Positions 36,425-45,501 of a stretch of DNA of 64,000 nucleotides are shown here, piece after piece. The stretch is from contig NZ_REFA01000008.1 in assembly GCF_003852705.1 (NCBI RefSeq), forward strand, positions 1-64,000, read 5' to 3'. This DNA comes from Amniculibacterium aquaticum (GTDB lineage Bacteria; Bacteroidota; Bacteroidia; Flavobacteriales; Weeksellaceae). Below the pieces are notes generated by a model. That model made no database searches. It saw only the letters and a program-made list of their open reading frames with translations, and was not told the DNA's origin. How positions within the stretch are numbered: the stretch's first letter is position 1; each line of letters starts with the position of its first letter. Both the position numbers and the translations under genes were made by a program.

Positions 36425-36495
36425 ACCTCCAACACTAAGGAAGGAGGTAAAAACTAATAACCATGAAAACTCAAATTAAACATGAGAATCTTTAA
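36425..36495 (+). other. Hairpin plus ten-codon mini-ORF
   Basis: ACCTCC pairs with GGAGGT (36425-36448), which would hide a Shine-Dalgarno-like GGAGGT. After 14 nt an ATG opens a ten-codon frame, MKTQIKHENL, ending at 36495. I recall similar hairpin-plus-MKTQ leaders elsewhere in Weeksellaceae-like genomes. It is not coupled in an obvious way to ndk, whose promoter box lies further downstream. Could be a leader peptide, an orphan mobile remnant, or chance. Confidence 0.35.
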
Positions 36496-36576
36496 AATAA
36501 CTAGCAATATGCGTGCCAATTATTTGTTTTGAAATTCAATGTTCGAATTTTCAATGCAAATGTAAAAAGATTTTTG

Positions 36577-36584
36577 TAATTTCG
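36577..36584 (+). promoter_or_regulatory. -7 box for ndk
   Basis: TAATTTCG, one mismatch from TAnnTTTG, 19 nt before the ndk ATG. Confidence 0.5.
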
Positions 36585-36603
36585 CACCTTAAAAATAAAA
36601 AAT

Positions 36604-37023
36604 ATGTCAGGTAATATTACTTTTACAATGATTAAGCCCGATGCAGTTGCTGACGGGCATATCGGAGCAATTTTAGGGAAAATTTCTGAAGCTGGATTTG
36701 GTATTAAAGCATTAAAGCTAACCCAACTTACAGTGGATGATGCAAAGAAATTTTATGAAGTTCACGCAGAAAGACCGTTCTACGGAGAGTTGGTAGAATT
36801 TATGAGCAGAGGTCCAATTGTTGCTGCAATTTTAGAAAAAGACAATGCAGTAGAGGATTTTAGAACTTTAATCGGTGCTACCAATCCAGCTGAAGCTGCA
36901 GAAGGAACCATCAGAAAAATGTTTGCAAAAAGCGTTGGAGAAAATGCCGTACACGGTTCAGATTCTGATGAGAATGCATTAATCGAAGCTCAATTCCATT
37001 TTTCAGGAAGAGAAATATTCTAG
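36604..37023 (+). CDS. ndk: Nucleoside diphosphate kinase
   Basis: 139 residues. [16 protein letters not shown] at the N-terminus, catalytic His in the [12 protein letters not shown] loop, and FHFSGREIF at the C-terminus. Balances nucleoside triphosphates using ATP through a phospho-histidine. Flanked by its own promoter and terminator. Confidence 0.97.
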   Translation: MSGNITFTMIKPDAVADGHIGAILGKISEAGFGIKALKLTQLTVDDAKKFYEVHAERPFYGELVEFMSRGPIVAAILEKDNAVEDFRTLIGATNPAEAAEGTIRKMFAKSVGENAVHGSDSDENALIEAQFHFSGREIF

Positions 37024-37044
37024 TAAATAGAATTTTTAATATTA

Positions 37045-37077
37045 AACGCCTTTGTACTGTTCAAAGGCGTTTTTTTG
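37045..37077 (+). terminator. Terminator of ndk
   Basis: ACGCCTTTG / CAAAGGCGT stem, 7-base loop, seven T. Confidence 0.9.
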
Positions 37078-37156
37078 TTTCTGTTTAAGTAATTATATAT
37101 GACTGTGTTATTATTTAGAAATGGTGATTTTTGTTATAATATATTGTAAAAAATAG

Positions 37157-37164
37157 TATATTTG
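37157..37164 (+). promoter_or_regulatory. -7 box for the large surface protein gene
   Basis: TATATTTG with TTG (37131-37133) 23 nt upstream. The box contains the TTG of a spurious earlier start and supports ATG 37180. Confidence 0.65.
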
Positions 37165-37179
37165 CTGAAAACTTACAAA

Positions 37180-39849
37180 ATGTTAAATTATAGATTAAAA
37201 AATTACTTTCCGTTATTGGCTTTTGGGTTGTTGGGGAACTTATCTCTGGCTCAAAACCAACCTCAGAGGGCATCTATACCTAGCGCACCCATACCAAGTA
37301 CTTATAGGGCAGGCTCTATGATTGATGTAAACATGCCTCAATATCCTGCATCTGCATATACACCTCTGCAAATGATTCAAAATGTTTTGATGACCAATGG
37401 TGGAGGTACAGGCTGTGCAACCCCGAATATTTCGAATGTTGTGATGACGCCGAATGTACCGGTAACTAACCCTAATAGACCGTGGGGTTATTTTAATAAA
37501 GGGACAGCGACCTATCCTTTTGCTGATGGATTAATATTATCTACTGGATATGCTGTAAAAGCTGGAAACACACCTAAAGGAGGAACACTTTCAGATAATT
37601 TGGAAATATTGTTTGGGAATGGAGGAGATCAAGACTTGTCAAATGCGATTAATGTACCGGTTAGTCAGTTAAATGATGCGGTATCTTTAGAGTTTGATTT
37701 TGTACCTACAGCTACTCAAATGAAGTTTAATTATCATATGGCTTCTGATGAATATACAGGGTCTTTCCCTTGCTCTTATGCCGATGGTTTCGCATTATTG
37801 TTGAAAAAAGTAGGAGATCCCAACTATACCAATATTGCAATTTTGCCTGCGGGTGGAGGCCCGGTAAGTGTGACCAATATTCGTCCGGCTAATAATAATA
37901 CTGGGGGACCTATGGGATGTCCTCCGATGAACCCGACTTATTTTGCAGGGTACAATACCAACCCACCAACCGGAGATAACTTCAATGGGAAAACAATTCC
38001 ATTAACCGCAATGGCGACCGTTATTCCAGGTCAGACTTATCACATCAAGATGGTAGTTGCCGATAAAGGGGATAACGCGTTTGACACGGCTGTGTTTTTA
38101 GAAGGTGGTTCTTTTAATATTGGGGTTCAGATTCTTGGTCCTGGTGGTGTTGCTTTGCCGCCATCCATCAATATGTGTGACAATACACCTCAAACACTTA
38201 CAGCATCTATCCAGACTGCTGGTACTACCTATCAGTGGTTTTTAGGAACAACTCCTATTCCTGGAGCTACCTCACCTACAATTACGGTGAACCAAGGTGG
38301 TGACTATTCGGTTGAAGCTATGGTGCCAGGAAATAACTGTCCAAGTAAAGCTACAATTACTGTTGTAGCAGGAACCTCACCTACTGTTCAGGATACCACT
38401 TTAACCAATTGTTCAGGGAATAATAATTTTAATTTGACATTGTCACAACCAGGTGTTACTTCTACTCCGAATGTAACTTACTTATATTACACCAATCAGG
38501 CAGATGCCTTGGCAGGAAATGTGAACAACTCTATCCCTGATCCATTAAATTTTAACAGTCCAGGTAACCAATCCGTTTATGTACAGGTAAGCAGCGGTTT
38601 TTGTTATAAGGTAGCTAAAGTTGATCTTGCAATTGCAGATCCAATTGTAGTGGATATCGTACAGCCGGCTCAGATTTCATGTACCAATTCTACTGTTGTT
38701 TTGGATGCAACTGCTTCAACATATCCTGCGGGAGCAGTGTTTAGTTGGGTAGCATCTGCAGGAGGTACCATTTATTCTAACCCGAATACTTTGACTCCGA
38801 CTGTAAGTTCCGCAGGTACTTATACATTGACAATTTCAAGAAATTATCAGCCAGGAGATACGACATGTTCTGGTGCTGCTGCTGTTAATGTTACGGATAA
38901 CTTAGTGAAACCGGTAACTCAAGTTACGGCCAATAAAGTGAAAATTTGTAAAGGCGAGTCGGTAACTCTTACTGCAACAGGTGGGGTAACTTATAATTGG
39001 ACCAATATTGCTGGTACCGGTGGGGTACAAGTGGTATCTCCGAGTACAACTACTACTTTCACCGTGTATGCCGTTGGAGCTAACGGATGTCCTTCTATAA
39101 ATCCAGCGACTATTAAAATTGAAGTAGAACAACCTCCGGTTTCTAGTTTGAAAGCGATTTCAGGTCAGATTTGTCAAGGCGATGAGATTACTTTAGATGC
39201 AGGAGCTCCACCGGCAGGATTCACACAAACTTATACCTACTTGTGGGATTCAGGTGAGACCACACAGACCATTACTACAGGTGTTGTTGGACCGCATACG
39301 GTAACTATTGACAACGGAACTTGTACCAAATCATTTACAACACAGGTTGTACAAGCGCTTCCACCTCATATTAAGAGTGTAGAATTCAACAATCATGTAT
39401 TATCACTTTGGGCATACAATCCGAGTAACGGACCTTTGATGTACTCTATTGATGGTGGATTTACTTGGCAAGATTCTAATGTATTCACCAATGTCCCTAA
39501 CAATGTAACTATTTTTATTAAAGTGAAATTAAGAAATACTAGTTGCGAAAGTACTTTGGAATACTTTACCTTTAATATGAACAATGTTATTACGCCAAAT
39601 GGTGATGGACAAAACGATGTGGTAGATTTTACAGGGATTTCCGTGTACAAAGGATTCACAGCATCCATCTTTGATAGATACGGTAAAGAATTGTTCAAAA
39701 CAGGTCCTAACAAATACATTTGGGACGGAAAATTCCAGACCAGAACATTGCCTTCTGCGACCTATTGGTATAAAATTAATTATGAAGATCCAGCAAGTAA
39801 AGAACAAGTTAATAAATCGGGTTGGATCATGTTGAAAAACAGAGAATAA
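37180..39849 (+). CDS. Choice-of-anchor L surface protein with T9SS type B sorting domain
   Basis: 889 residues from ATG 37180. Signal peptide ends near LSLAQ. A choice-of-anchor L domain at about 65-320 has FADGLILSTGYAVKAG and VSLEFDFVPTATQMKFNYHMASDEY. Several Ig/PKD-like beta domains follow (SPTVQD, TASTYPAGAVFSWVA, KICKGESVTLTATGG, QICQGDEITLDAGAP). The last about 90 residues are the gliding-motility-associated CHU_C domain (NVITPNGDGQNDV ... FDRYGKELFKT ... WDGKF). Predicted to be secreted by the type 9 system and to be adhesin-like. Single-gene unit. Confidence 0.88.
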   Translation: MLNYRLKNYFPLLAFGLLGNLSLAQNQPQRASIPSAPIPSTYRAGSMIDVNMPQYPASAYTPLQMIQNVLMTNGGGTGCATPNISNVVMTPNVPVTNPNRPWGYFNKGTATYPFADGLILSTGYAVKAGNTPKGGTLSDNLEILFGNGGDQDLSNAINVPVSQLNDAVSLEFDFVPTATQMKFNYHMASDEYTGSFPCSYADGFALLLKKVGDPNYTNIAILPAGGGPVSVTNIRPANNNTGGPMGCPPMNPTYFAGYNTNPPTGDNFNGKTIPLTAMATVIPGQTYHIKMVVADKGDNAFDTAVFLEGGSFNIGVQILGPGGVALPPSINMCDNTPQTLTASIQTAGTTYQWFLGTTPIPGATSPTITVNQGGDYSVEAMVPGNNCPSKATITVVAGTSPTVQDTTLTNCSGNNNFNLTLSQPGVTSTPNVTYLYYTNQADALAGNVNNSIPDPLNFNSPGNQSVYVQVSSGFCYKVAKVDLAIADPIVVDIVQPAQISCTNSTVVLDATASTYPAGAVFSWVASAGGTIYSNPNTLTPTVSSAGTYTLTISRNYQPGDTTCSGAAAVNVTDNLVKPVTQVTANKVKICKGESVTLTATGGVTYNWTNIAGTGGVQVVSPSTTTTFTVYAVGANGCPSINPATIKIEVEQPPVSSLKAISGQICQGDEITLDAGAPPAGFTQTYTYLWDSGETTQTITTGVVGPHTVTIDNGTCTKSFTTQVVQALPPHIKSVEFNNHVLSLWAYNPSNGPLMYSIDGGFTWQDSNVFTNVPNNVTIFIKVKLRNTSCESTLEYFTFNMNNVITPNGDGQNDVVDFTGISVYKGFTASIFDRYGKELFKTGPNKYIWDGKFQTRTLPSATYWYKINYEDPASKEQVNKSGWIMLKNRE

Positions 39850-39879
39850 CCAGAATTTAATAATTATTGTAAGTAAATA

Positions 39880-39912
39880 AAATCAGCCTTTCTAGAACAG
39901 AAAGGCTGATTT
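39880..39912. terminator. Bidirectional terminator
   Basis: Fourteen-base perfect stem AAATCAGCCTTTCT / AGAAAGGCTGATTT around AGAAC. T-rich on the plus side and A-rich on the other. It separates the convergent surface protein gene and rsmA. Confidence 0.9.
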
Positions 39913-39930
39913 GTTTTTTTGAGTGTTTTT

Positions 39931-40695
39931 TTAAGAATTCCAAAGTTGTGTAAAATGGATGAAATCATCCACGGAAAGCTCTTCCGCTCGTTTGTCCATA
40001 AATGGATGTTTTTGCAAATGCTCAGGTATCATTAATACTTTTAGGGCATTGCTCAGTTTTTTTCTCCTTTGATTGAATCCTGCTTTTACAATTTTCTTAA
40101 ACAATTCTTCATGCCCCGCCAACCCTTCTTTTGGGTTTCTAACCATCTGTATAACTCCAGATTTAACTTTTGGAGGAGGGTTGAAAACATTTTCATGAAC
40201 GGTGAAAAGGTATTTGACATCATAATATGCCTGTACCAAAACCGTTAGGATTCCATAATCTTTTGTTCTGGGCTGTGCAGAGGTTCTCTCGGCAACTTCC
40301 TTCTGAAACATACCAACCATCTCTGGAATTAATGCATAGTTATCGATAATTTTAAACAATATTTGAGAAGAAATGTTATACGGGAAATTCCCGATAATGG
40401 CTGTCTGCTCTTGGTTAAATTGGTTGAAATCCAACTTTAAAAAATCCCCAACAAAAGTTTGTTCTGTGATTTTTAAATAGTTGTTTTTTAAATATTCAAT
40501 AGACTCTTGGTCGATCTCGGCTAAATATAAATGTTGAGGCTTTTCTAAAAGGTATTTAGTCAGAACACCAGTCCCCGGACCTACTTCAATAATGTTTTTG
40601 TAATCGTTTCCAGATAGACCTTCAACAATTTTATTGGCAATATTTTCATCGGTAAGAAAGTGTTGGCCTAAATGTTTTTTTGCTTTTACAGACAT
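39931..40695 (-). CDS. rsmA: 16S rRNA dimethyladenosine transferase
   Basis: 254 residues. SAM motif I IIEVGPGTGVLTKYLL, motif IV IGNFPYNISSQILFK, and FNPPPKVKSGVIQM. The C-terminal helical domain is present. Dimethylates the two adenines of 16S helix 45 late in 30S assembly. Also called KsgA. Confidence 0.96.
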   Translation of the reverse strand: MSVKAKKHLGQHFLTDENIANKIVEGLSGNDYKNIIEVGPGTGVLTKYLLEKPQHLYLAEIDQESIEYLKNNYLKITEQTFVGDFLKLDFNQFNQEQTAIIGNFPYNISSQILFKIIDNYALIPEMVGMFQKEVAERTSAQPRTKDYGILTVLVQAYYDVKYLFTVHENVFNPPPKVKSGVIQMVRNPKEGLAGHEELFKKIVKAGFNQRRKKLSNALKVLMIPEHLQKHPFMDKRAEELSVDDFIHFTQLWNS

Positions 40696-40841
40696 GTATG
40701 ATTGTTCTTTTTATTTAATAGACGGTCGATAGAAAACCCTCGTTAATTCTGAAGTTTTATGATTTCATTAACATTGATTTTCACTAAACCGTGGCAAATT
40801 TCGGAAGATTTTTTCTATTTTAGCCAAAAATTTTTGTTCGA

Positions 40842-41738
40842 ATGGCAAATACTGTAGAAGATTATAACAAGAAAAGACTGAGATCCAGTAACATTACCGT
40901 TGTGGTAAGTATTGCCTTGGTGCTTTTTTTGGTGGGACTAATAGGTTTAATATTGATTAATGCCCAGAAATATTCAGATTATCTGAAAGAGCAATTGGTT
41001 GTGAATGCTTATTTTAGTGACAACTACGATGTAAAAGATTCAGTAAAAGTTTTAAAATTAGAAGTAGAGGCTGTTCAGAATATTCAGAAACTTCCTTCCG
41101 TTAAAAAAGTAAACTACATCACCAGAGAACAAGCTACTTTGGAGGCTAAAAAAAGTCTTGGAGTTGATGGACAAAGTCTTTTTGAAGAAAATATTTTCCC
41201 CGCTTCTGTAGAAATCTCTTTAAAACCTGAGTACAACGATTCTACCAAGATCAGCACGGCAATCAAAGAAATATCCAGCATTCCAGGTGTGGTCGATGTC
41301 AAGAACGATACCGATTCTCAGAAAATTTATAACAATCTGAACAAAATCCTAAAATGGATTTTTGCATTCTCAATGTTGTTTTTAATCTTGGCCATCGTCT
41401 TGATTAATAATTCCATTCGTTTGAAAATTTTCTCAAAAAGATTCATCATCAAAACCATGCAATTGGTAGGCGCCAATCGATCGTTTATCTTAAAACCTTT
41501 CGTAATAGAAGCTTTAATACTTGGATTGGTAGGTGCATTTATCGGTTTATTGGCTCTTTTTGGAGTTTGGTATTACTTCACAACCGAAATCAAGACTCCT
41601 TTTGTACAGGATAATCAACAGTATATGTGGTTGGTTCTGACGGTGTTGGGTACAGGTGTTGCAATTACAGTTGTGAGTACAGTGGTGGCAACTTGGAGAT
41701 TTTTAAGATCGAATATTGACGATTTATATTATTCATAA
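40842..41738 (+). CDS. ftsX: Cell division permease FtsX
   Basis: 298 residues. N-terminal helix (ITVVVSIALVLFLVGLIGLILI), periplasmic loop about 45-165 and three C-terminal helices, with NNSIRLKIFSKRFIIKTMQLVGANRSFILKPF as the FtsX core signature. With FtsE (not here) it controls septal peptidoglycan hydrolases. Followed by DUF3098, uppP and truB, an order I recall as conserved in flavobacteria. Confidence 0.93.
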   Translation: MANTVEDYNKKRLRSSNITVVVSIALVLFLVGLIGLILINAQKYSDYLKEQLVVNAYFSDNYDVKDSVKVLKLEVEAVQNIQKLPSVKKVNYITREQATLEAKKSLGVDGQSLFEENIFPASVEISLKPEYNDSTKISTAIKEISSIPGVVDVKNDTDSQKIYNNLNKILKWIFAFSMLFLILAIVLINNSIRLKIFSKRFIIKTMQLVGANRSFILKPFVIEALILGLVGAFIGLLALFGVWYYFTTEIKTPFVQDNQQYMWLVLTVLGTGVAITVVSTVVATWRFLRSNIDDLYYS

Positions 41739-41741
41739 ATT

Positions 41742-42047
41742 ATGGCAAAGAAAAGCACTGTTTTTTCCGCAGACCAATTCGGATTGAAAAAGGAAAATTC
41801 TAAAAATAATGAAAACGCATTCTATTTCGGAAAAGAAAACTATAAGTGTATGCTTATCGGTATTGTTTTTATCGCTCTTGGTTTTCTTTTGATGTTAGGC
41901 TCGGATGCCAATACGGTAGATGGAAAACTCAATCCCAACGAATGGAATGAAGGCATATTTTCGATTCGAAGAATTAGGATTGCCCCACTTTTAGTGATCC
42001 TAGGATTTGGTATAGAAGTCTATGCCATTCTGAAAAGAAACAAATAA
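41742..42047 (+). CDS. DUF3098 membrane protein
   Basis: 101 residues, two membrane helices (CMLIGIVFIALGFLLMLG and APLLVILGFGIEVYAIL) with a short loop rich in Asn and Asp. Starts 4 nt after ftsX. The DUF3098 family neighbours ftsX across flavobacteria; function unknown, perhaps linked to division or envelope synthesis. Confidence 0.85.
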   Translation: MAKKSTVFSADQFGLKKENSKNNENAFYFGKENYKCMLIGIVFIALGFLLMLGSDANTVDGKLNPNEWNEGIFSIRRIRIAPLLVILGFGIEVYAILKRNK

Positions 42048-42070
42048 TATTTTAATTAATAATTTACTAC

Positions 42071-42108
42071 AACTTTGTCTGAACAATTTGATTGGACAAA
42101 GTTTTTTT
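42071..42108 (+). terminator. Terminator between DUF3098 and uppP
   Basis: AACTTTGTC / GACAAAGTT stem with a 15-base loop and T-run. The loop is large, so termination may be partial and uppP could still receive read-through. Confidence 0.65.
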
Positions 42109-42123
42109 TAATAGAAAGCAAAC

Positions 42124-42942
42124 ATGGATTTAGTACAAGCCATCATCATAGCCATTGTAGAAGGTTTAACAGAATTTTTACCTATTTCATCAACCGCACA
42201 CATGGGATTTGCTGCCAATTTGATGGGGATGCAAGAGTCAGAATTTCTGAAAATGTTTCAGGTGTCCATTCAATTTGGGGCTATTTTAGCGGTTGTTATT
42301 GCTTATTGGAAGAAATTTTTCGACTTTTCAAATTTTCAATTTTATATAAAATTAGCGTTCTCTGTATTGCCGGCATTGGTTTTGGGCAAGTTGTTAGACG
42401 ACAAAATAGAAGCTGTTTTGGGTAATCAAATTGCCATTTCTGCAGTCTTGGTTATCGGTGGAGTTATTTTGCTATTTGTGGACAAATGGTTCAAGAATCC
42501 TACCGTTTTAGATGAAAAAGAAATGACCATCAAAAAAGGCATTATGATTGGTTTTTGGCAATGTTTGGCCATGATGCCGGGAACCAGCCGAAGTGCAGCT
42601 TCCATTATTGGTGGTATGACCCAAGGATTGACCAGAAAAGCAGCCGCAGAATTTTCATTTTTCTTGGCGGTACCCACGATGCTGGCCGTTACCGTTTATT
42701 CGGTTTTTGTGAAAACTTGGGCCGAAGGTACAGAACATGCAACCAAAGGTTACGAAATGTTGTTGAGCTCAAACGATAATTTAATGTTGTTTTTTGTTGG
42801 AAATGCAGTCGCTTTCATTACCGCTTGGATTGCCATAAAATCCTTTATCGCATTCCTCAACAAATACGGATTCAAGCTTTGGGGAATCTACAGAATTGTT
42901 GTAGGTATCGTATTACTCATCTATTTTTATTTTCTACAATAA
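42124..42942 (+). CDS. uppP: Undecaprenyl-diphosphatase
   Basis: 272 residues, about eight membrane helices. Catalytic motifs EGLTEFLPISSTAH and MMPGTSRSAASI are present. Recycles undecaprenyl diphosphate for peptidoglycan and surface polysaccharide synthesis. BacA family. Confidence 0.95.
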   Translation: MDLVQAIIIAIVEGLTEFLPISSTAHMGFAANLMGMQESEFLKMFQVSIQFGAILAVVIAYWKKFFDFSNFQFYIKLAFSVLPALVLGKLLDDKIEAVLGNQIAISAVLVIGGVILLFVDKWFKNPTVLDEKEMTIKKGIMIGFWQCLAMMPGTSRSAASIIGGMTQGLTRKAAAEFSFFLAVPTMLAVTVYSVFVKTWAEGTEHATKGYEMLLSSNDNLMLFFVGNAVAFITAWIAIKSFIAFLNKYGFKLWGIYRIVVGIVLLIYFYFLQ

Positions 42943-42955
42943 TTTTTAGGTTTAC

Positions 42956-42963
42956 TATTTTTG
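42956..42963 (+). promoter_or_regulatory. -7 box for truB
   Basis: TATTTTTG, 4 nt before the truB ATG. It lets truB be transcribed apart from uppP. Confidence 0.55.
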
Positions 42964-42967
42964 CATC

Positions 42968-43675
42968 ATGAATTTTACAGCAGAAGAGATACAAGCAGGA
43001 CAAGTTTTACTAATTGATAAACCGTTGGATTGGACTTCCTTCAATGCGGTTAATAAAGTGAAATGGAAACTGAAAAGGGAGTTTAACCTAAAAAAAATTA
43101 AAGTAGGACACGCCGGAACTCTTGATCCTAAAGCCACAGGATTGTTAATCGTTTGTACAGGAAAAGCGACCAAACAAATTCAAGAAATTCAAGATGCACC
43201 TAAAGAATATTTCACAGAAATTAAAATTGGAGCTCAGACCGAGAGTTACGATACCGAAAAACCCGAGATTCTAAATCAGGATATTGCCCACATCAATCAT
43301 GAGTTTATTTTGGAAAAATTAAATGATTTTTTGGGAGAAATAGACCAAACGCCACCAATTTTTTCGGCCTTGAAAGTGGACGGCAAAAGAGCTTACGATC
43401 TTGCAAGAGCTGGGAAAGAAGTGGAAATGAAATCCAGAAAAACCACGATTTTCTACATTCAAAATATTGAAATTAATTTGCCATTTGTACAATTTACTGT
43501 AGGGTGTTCCAAGGGAACTTATATCCGCAGTTTGGCTCACGATATTGGCCAATCCTTGGGAGTAGGAGCCTACCTCACCCAACTGAGGAGAACTAAAATC
43601 GGTGATTATTCTGTGGAAAATGCCAGTCAGGATTATTTGCAAAACGAATTCAGGTTTTCAAATATTTTGGATTAA
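42968..43675 (+). CDS. truB: tRNA pseudouridine(55) synthase
   Basis: 235 residues. LLIDKPLDWTSF, catalytic Asp in GHAGTLDPKATGLLIV, KEYFTEIKIGAQTES, and CSKGTYIRSLAHDIG. Makes pseudouridine 55 in the T-loop of tRNAs. The stop overlaps the convergent helix-hairpin-helix gene by 4 bp. Confidence 0.96.
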   Translation: MNFTAEEIQAGQVLLIDKPLDWTSFNAVNKVKWKLKREFNLKKIKVGHAGTLDPKATGLLIVCTGKATKQIQEIQDAPKEYFTEIKIGAQTESYDTEKPEILNQDIAHINHEFILEKLNDFLGEIDQTPPIFSALKVDGKRAYDLARAGKEVEMKSRKTTIFYIQNIEINLPFVQFTVGCSKGTYIRSLAHDIGQSLGVGAYLTQLRRTKIGDYSVENASQDYLQNEFRFSNILD

Positions 43676-45021
43676 AAATCAGTTAAATACAGCTTCATTT
43701 GGTTTTCATACTCAGATTTTAGCTTCAAAAACTTCAAAATCTTTTTACTGTCCGGATTAGAAATTCTATAATACAGTATTTTTTCTGCTGAATATTTAAA
43801 GTAAGGATGGCTTTTCAACCAAGCTTCAGGAGCGTCCGTCAAAGAATATTTTTGAACTTGATCGGTATTTAGTTTTACGGTAGATATGAGTTTTTCTGCC
43901 AATGATTTGTCGATTTCATAGGTGTCTACAAGTTGTTGCGCTTTCATAAAACCACCTAGTTTTTTTCTGAATCCCAATATCATGGCGGCATCTTTTTCTG
44001 AAAAACCAAATTCTGTAAGTTGTCGATACGAGATTTTATTGAGGTCTATCGTGCTAAAATCGGTAGGATTATGCTGAACGGCAACTGCTTCTTTCTTTTC
44101 AACAGGATTTGTGTGTTCGGTATTTATCCGAATATACGGTTCTAATTCTTTAAATTTTTCATCGGAAATAACAAAGCAATTTTTAAGGTCTTCCATTGTT
44201 CTGAATTGGCCTTTTAGATTTCGATCTCTGTAATTTACGATGACTTGAGCTTGTTTTTCAGAAAAACCAAGGCCTTTCCAACCGTCGAGATCGGTTTGGT
44301 TGGGATCAAACGGTTTTAGATGAATTTTGTTTTTTGAACCTTCATTTTTTGCGTAAAATTTATTGTAATCCGACGGTGTTTTCTCGGGTAAAATGAGATA
44401 GGCTTCTAGTTTTTTATAATTTTCATCTGAAATGATGAAACATTCTTTAAATTTCTCTTTGCTTACGAATGTTCCGCCTAAATATTTCTTGTATTTATCA
44501 ATGGCAATTGCCTGTTTCTCACTGAATCCCATGTTTTGCCAGTCGTTTATGCTTAACTTGTCGGGGTTGAATTTTTGTGAAACCTGAAGTTGTTTTTTAT
44601 CGTATTTATCAAAATTTCTATCAAAGTTATTTTCTTTTTTATGGGTTTCAGGAAGGAGGATGTAAGGCTCTATTTCGGCATATTTTTCATCCGATATGGC
44701 ATAACATTTTTTCAATTGTACTTTCGATAGAAACCGACCGCCAATAATGTTTTTGTACTTTAGAATGGTGGCGATTTGCTTTTTGCTGAACCCTAATTTT
44801 TCCCATTGTTGCTCGTCCAATTCATTTGGGTCAAATTCTGACAGGACCACTTTGGGTTGGCTGGTTCGGACATTGCTCCAAGTCAATTGTTTATCAAATT
44901 GAACAGCCGATTTTTTTAGTGCAAAATGAAAAATACTTTTGCTGAAAAGAAGAAGAAAACCCAAAATTAGGATGCCCCAAAATTGTTTCCTTCGGATGAT
45001 GAAAGGAAGTTTTGCATTCAT
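43672..45021 (-). CDS. Helix-hairpin-helix repeat protein, membrane-anchored
   Basis: 449 residues. One N-terminal helix (FWGILILGFLLLFSKSI). Four tandem ComEA-like modules at about 62-125, 152-212, 238-300 and 325-386. The first three share a FDPN...W..LGFS.KQ....YK pattern and then a C..ISDE.Y..LE.Y block; the fourth starts IDLNKISYRQLTEFGFSEKDAAMILGFRKKLGG. Likely binds DNA non-specifically at the outer face of the inner membrane, perhaps in DNA uptake. That role is inference. Confidence 0.8.
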   Translation of the reverse strand: MNAKLPFIIRRKQFWGILILGFLLLFSKSIFHFALKKSAVQFDKQLTWSNVRTSQPKVVLSEFDPNELDEQQWEKLGFSKKQIATILKYKNIIGGRFLSKVQLKKCYAISDEKYAEIEPYILLPETHKKENNFDRNFDKYDKKQLQVSQKFNPDKLSINDWQNMGFSEKQAIAIDKYKKYLGGTFVSKEKFKECFIISDENYKKLEAYLILPEKTPSDYNKFYAKNEGSKNKIHLKPFDPNQTDLDGWKGLGFSEKQAQVIVNYRDRNLKGQFRTMEDLKNCFVISDEKFKELEPYIRINTEHTNPVEKKEAVAVQHNPTDFSTIDLNKISYRQLTEFGFSEKDAAMILGFRKKLGGFMKAQQLVDTYEIDKSLAEKLISTVKLNTDQVQKYSLTDAPEAWLKSHPYFKYSAEKILYYRISNPDSKKILKFLKLKSEYENQMKLYLTDF

Positions 45022-45087
45022 TTGTGTTGGTTTTCATACAAAGTTAATGAAATAACAACTTGCAAATGAGGTATATAATGTTAAATT

Positions 45088-45438
45088 TTATTCGGGATCA
45101 TCAGGTTTGTCAACGAGCGATTCTTTCAACTTGTTCAGTTCTGCTCGTACAAACTCCAAGCGATCAATGATAGAAACGGTGGCCGGAATCTTGGCATTGG
45201 TCGTTAGTGCAATTCTGGCACCGTCCAAAGTGTAGCCTTTTTCTTTGACCAAATGATAGATAATTTTTAGATTTTTGATGTCCTCTGGAGTAAAATATCG
45301 ATTTCCTTTTCTATTTTTTTTGGGCTTCAAAATAGGGAATTCTTGCTCCCAATACCGGATGAGCGAAGCATTGACATCAAATGCCTTGGCAACTTCACCG
45401 ATGGAATAGTACAATTTGTCTGGGAGATTGAGTTTCAT
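45088..45438 (-). CDS. MerR family transcriptional regulator
   Basis: 116 residues. Winged helix LYYSIGEVAKAFDVNASLIRYWEQEFPILKP ... NRYFTPEDIKNLKIIYHLV, then a helix GYTLDGARIAL and a short coiled tail. No effector domain or metal cysteines, so the signal is unknown. It lies upstream of the helix-hairpin-helix gene, with a 66-bp gap and the same orientation. Confidence 0.88.
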   Translation of the reverse strand: MKLNLPDKLYYSIGEVAKAFDVNASLIRYWEQEFPILKPKKNRKGNRYFTPEDIKNLKIIYHLVKEKGYTLDGARIALTTNAKIPATVSIIDRLEFVRAELNKLKESLVDKPDDPE

Positions 45439-45501
45439 ATTGAAGGTTAAAGATAGAAAATTTCACTTTATTTTATTTTGATTTTTATCAGCAACGATTG
45501 T

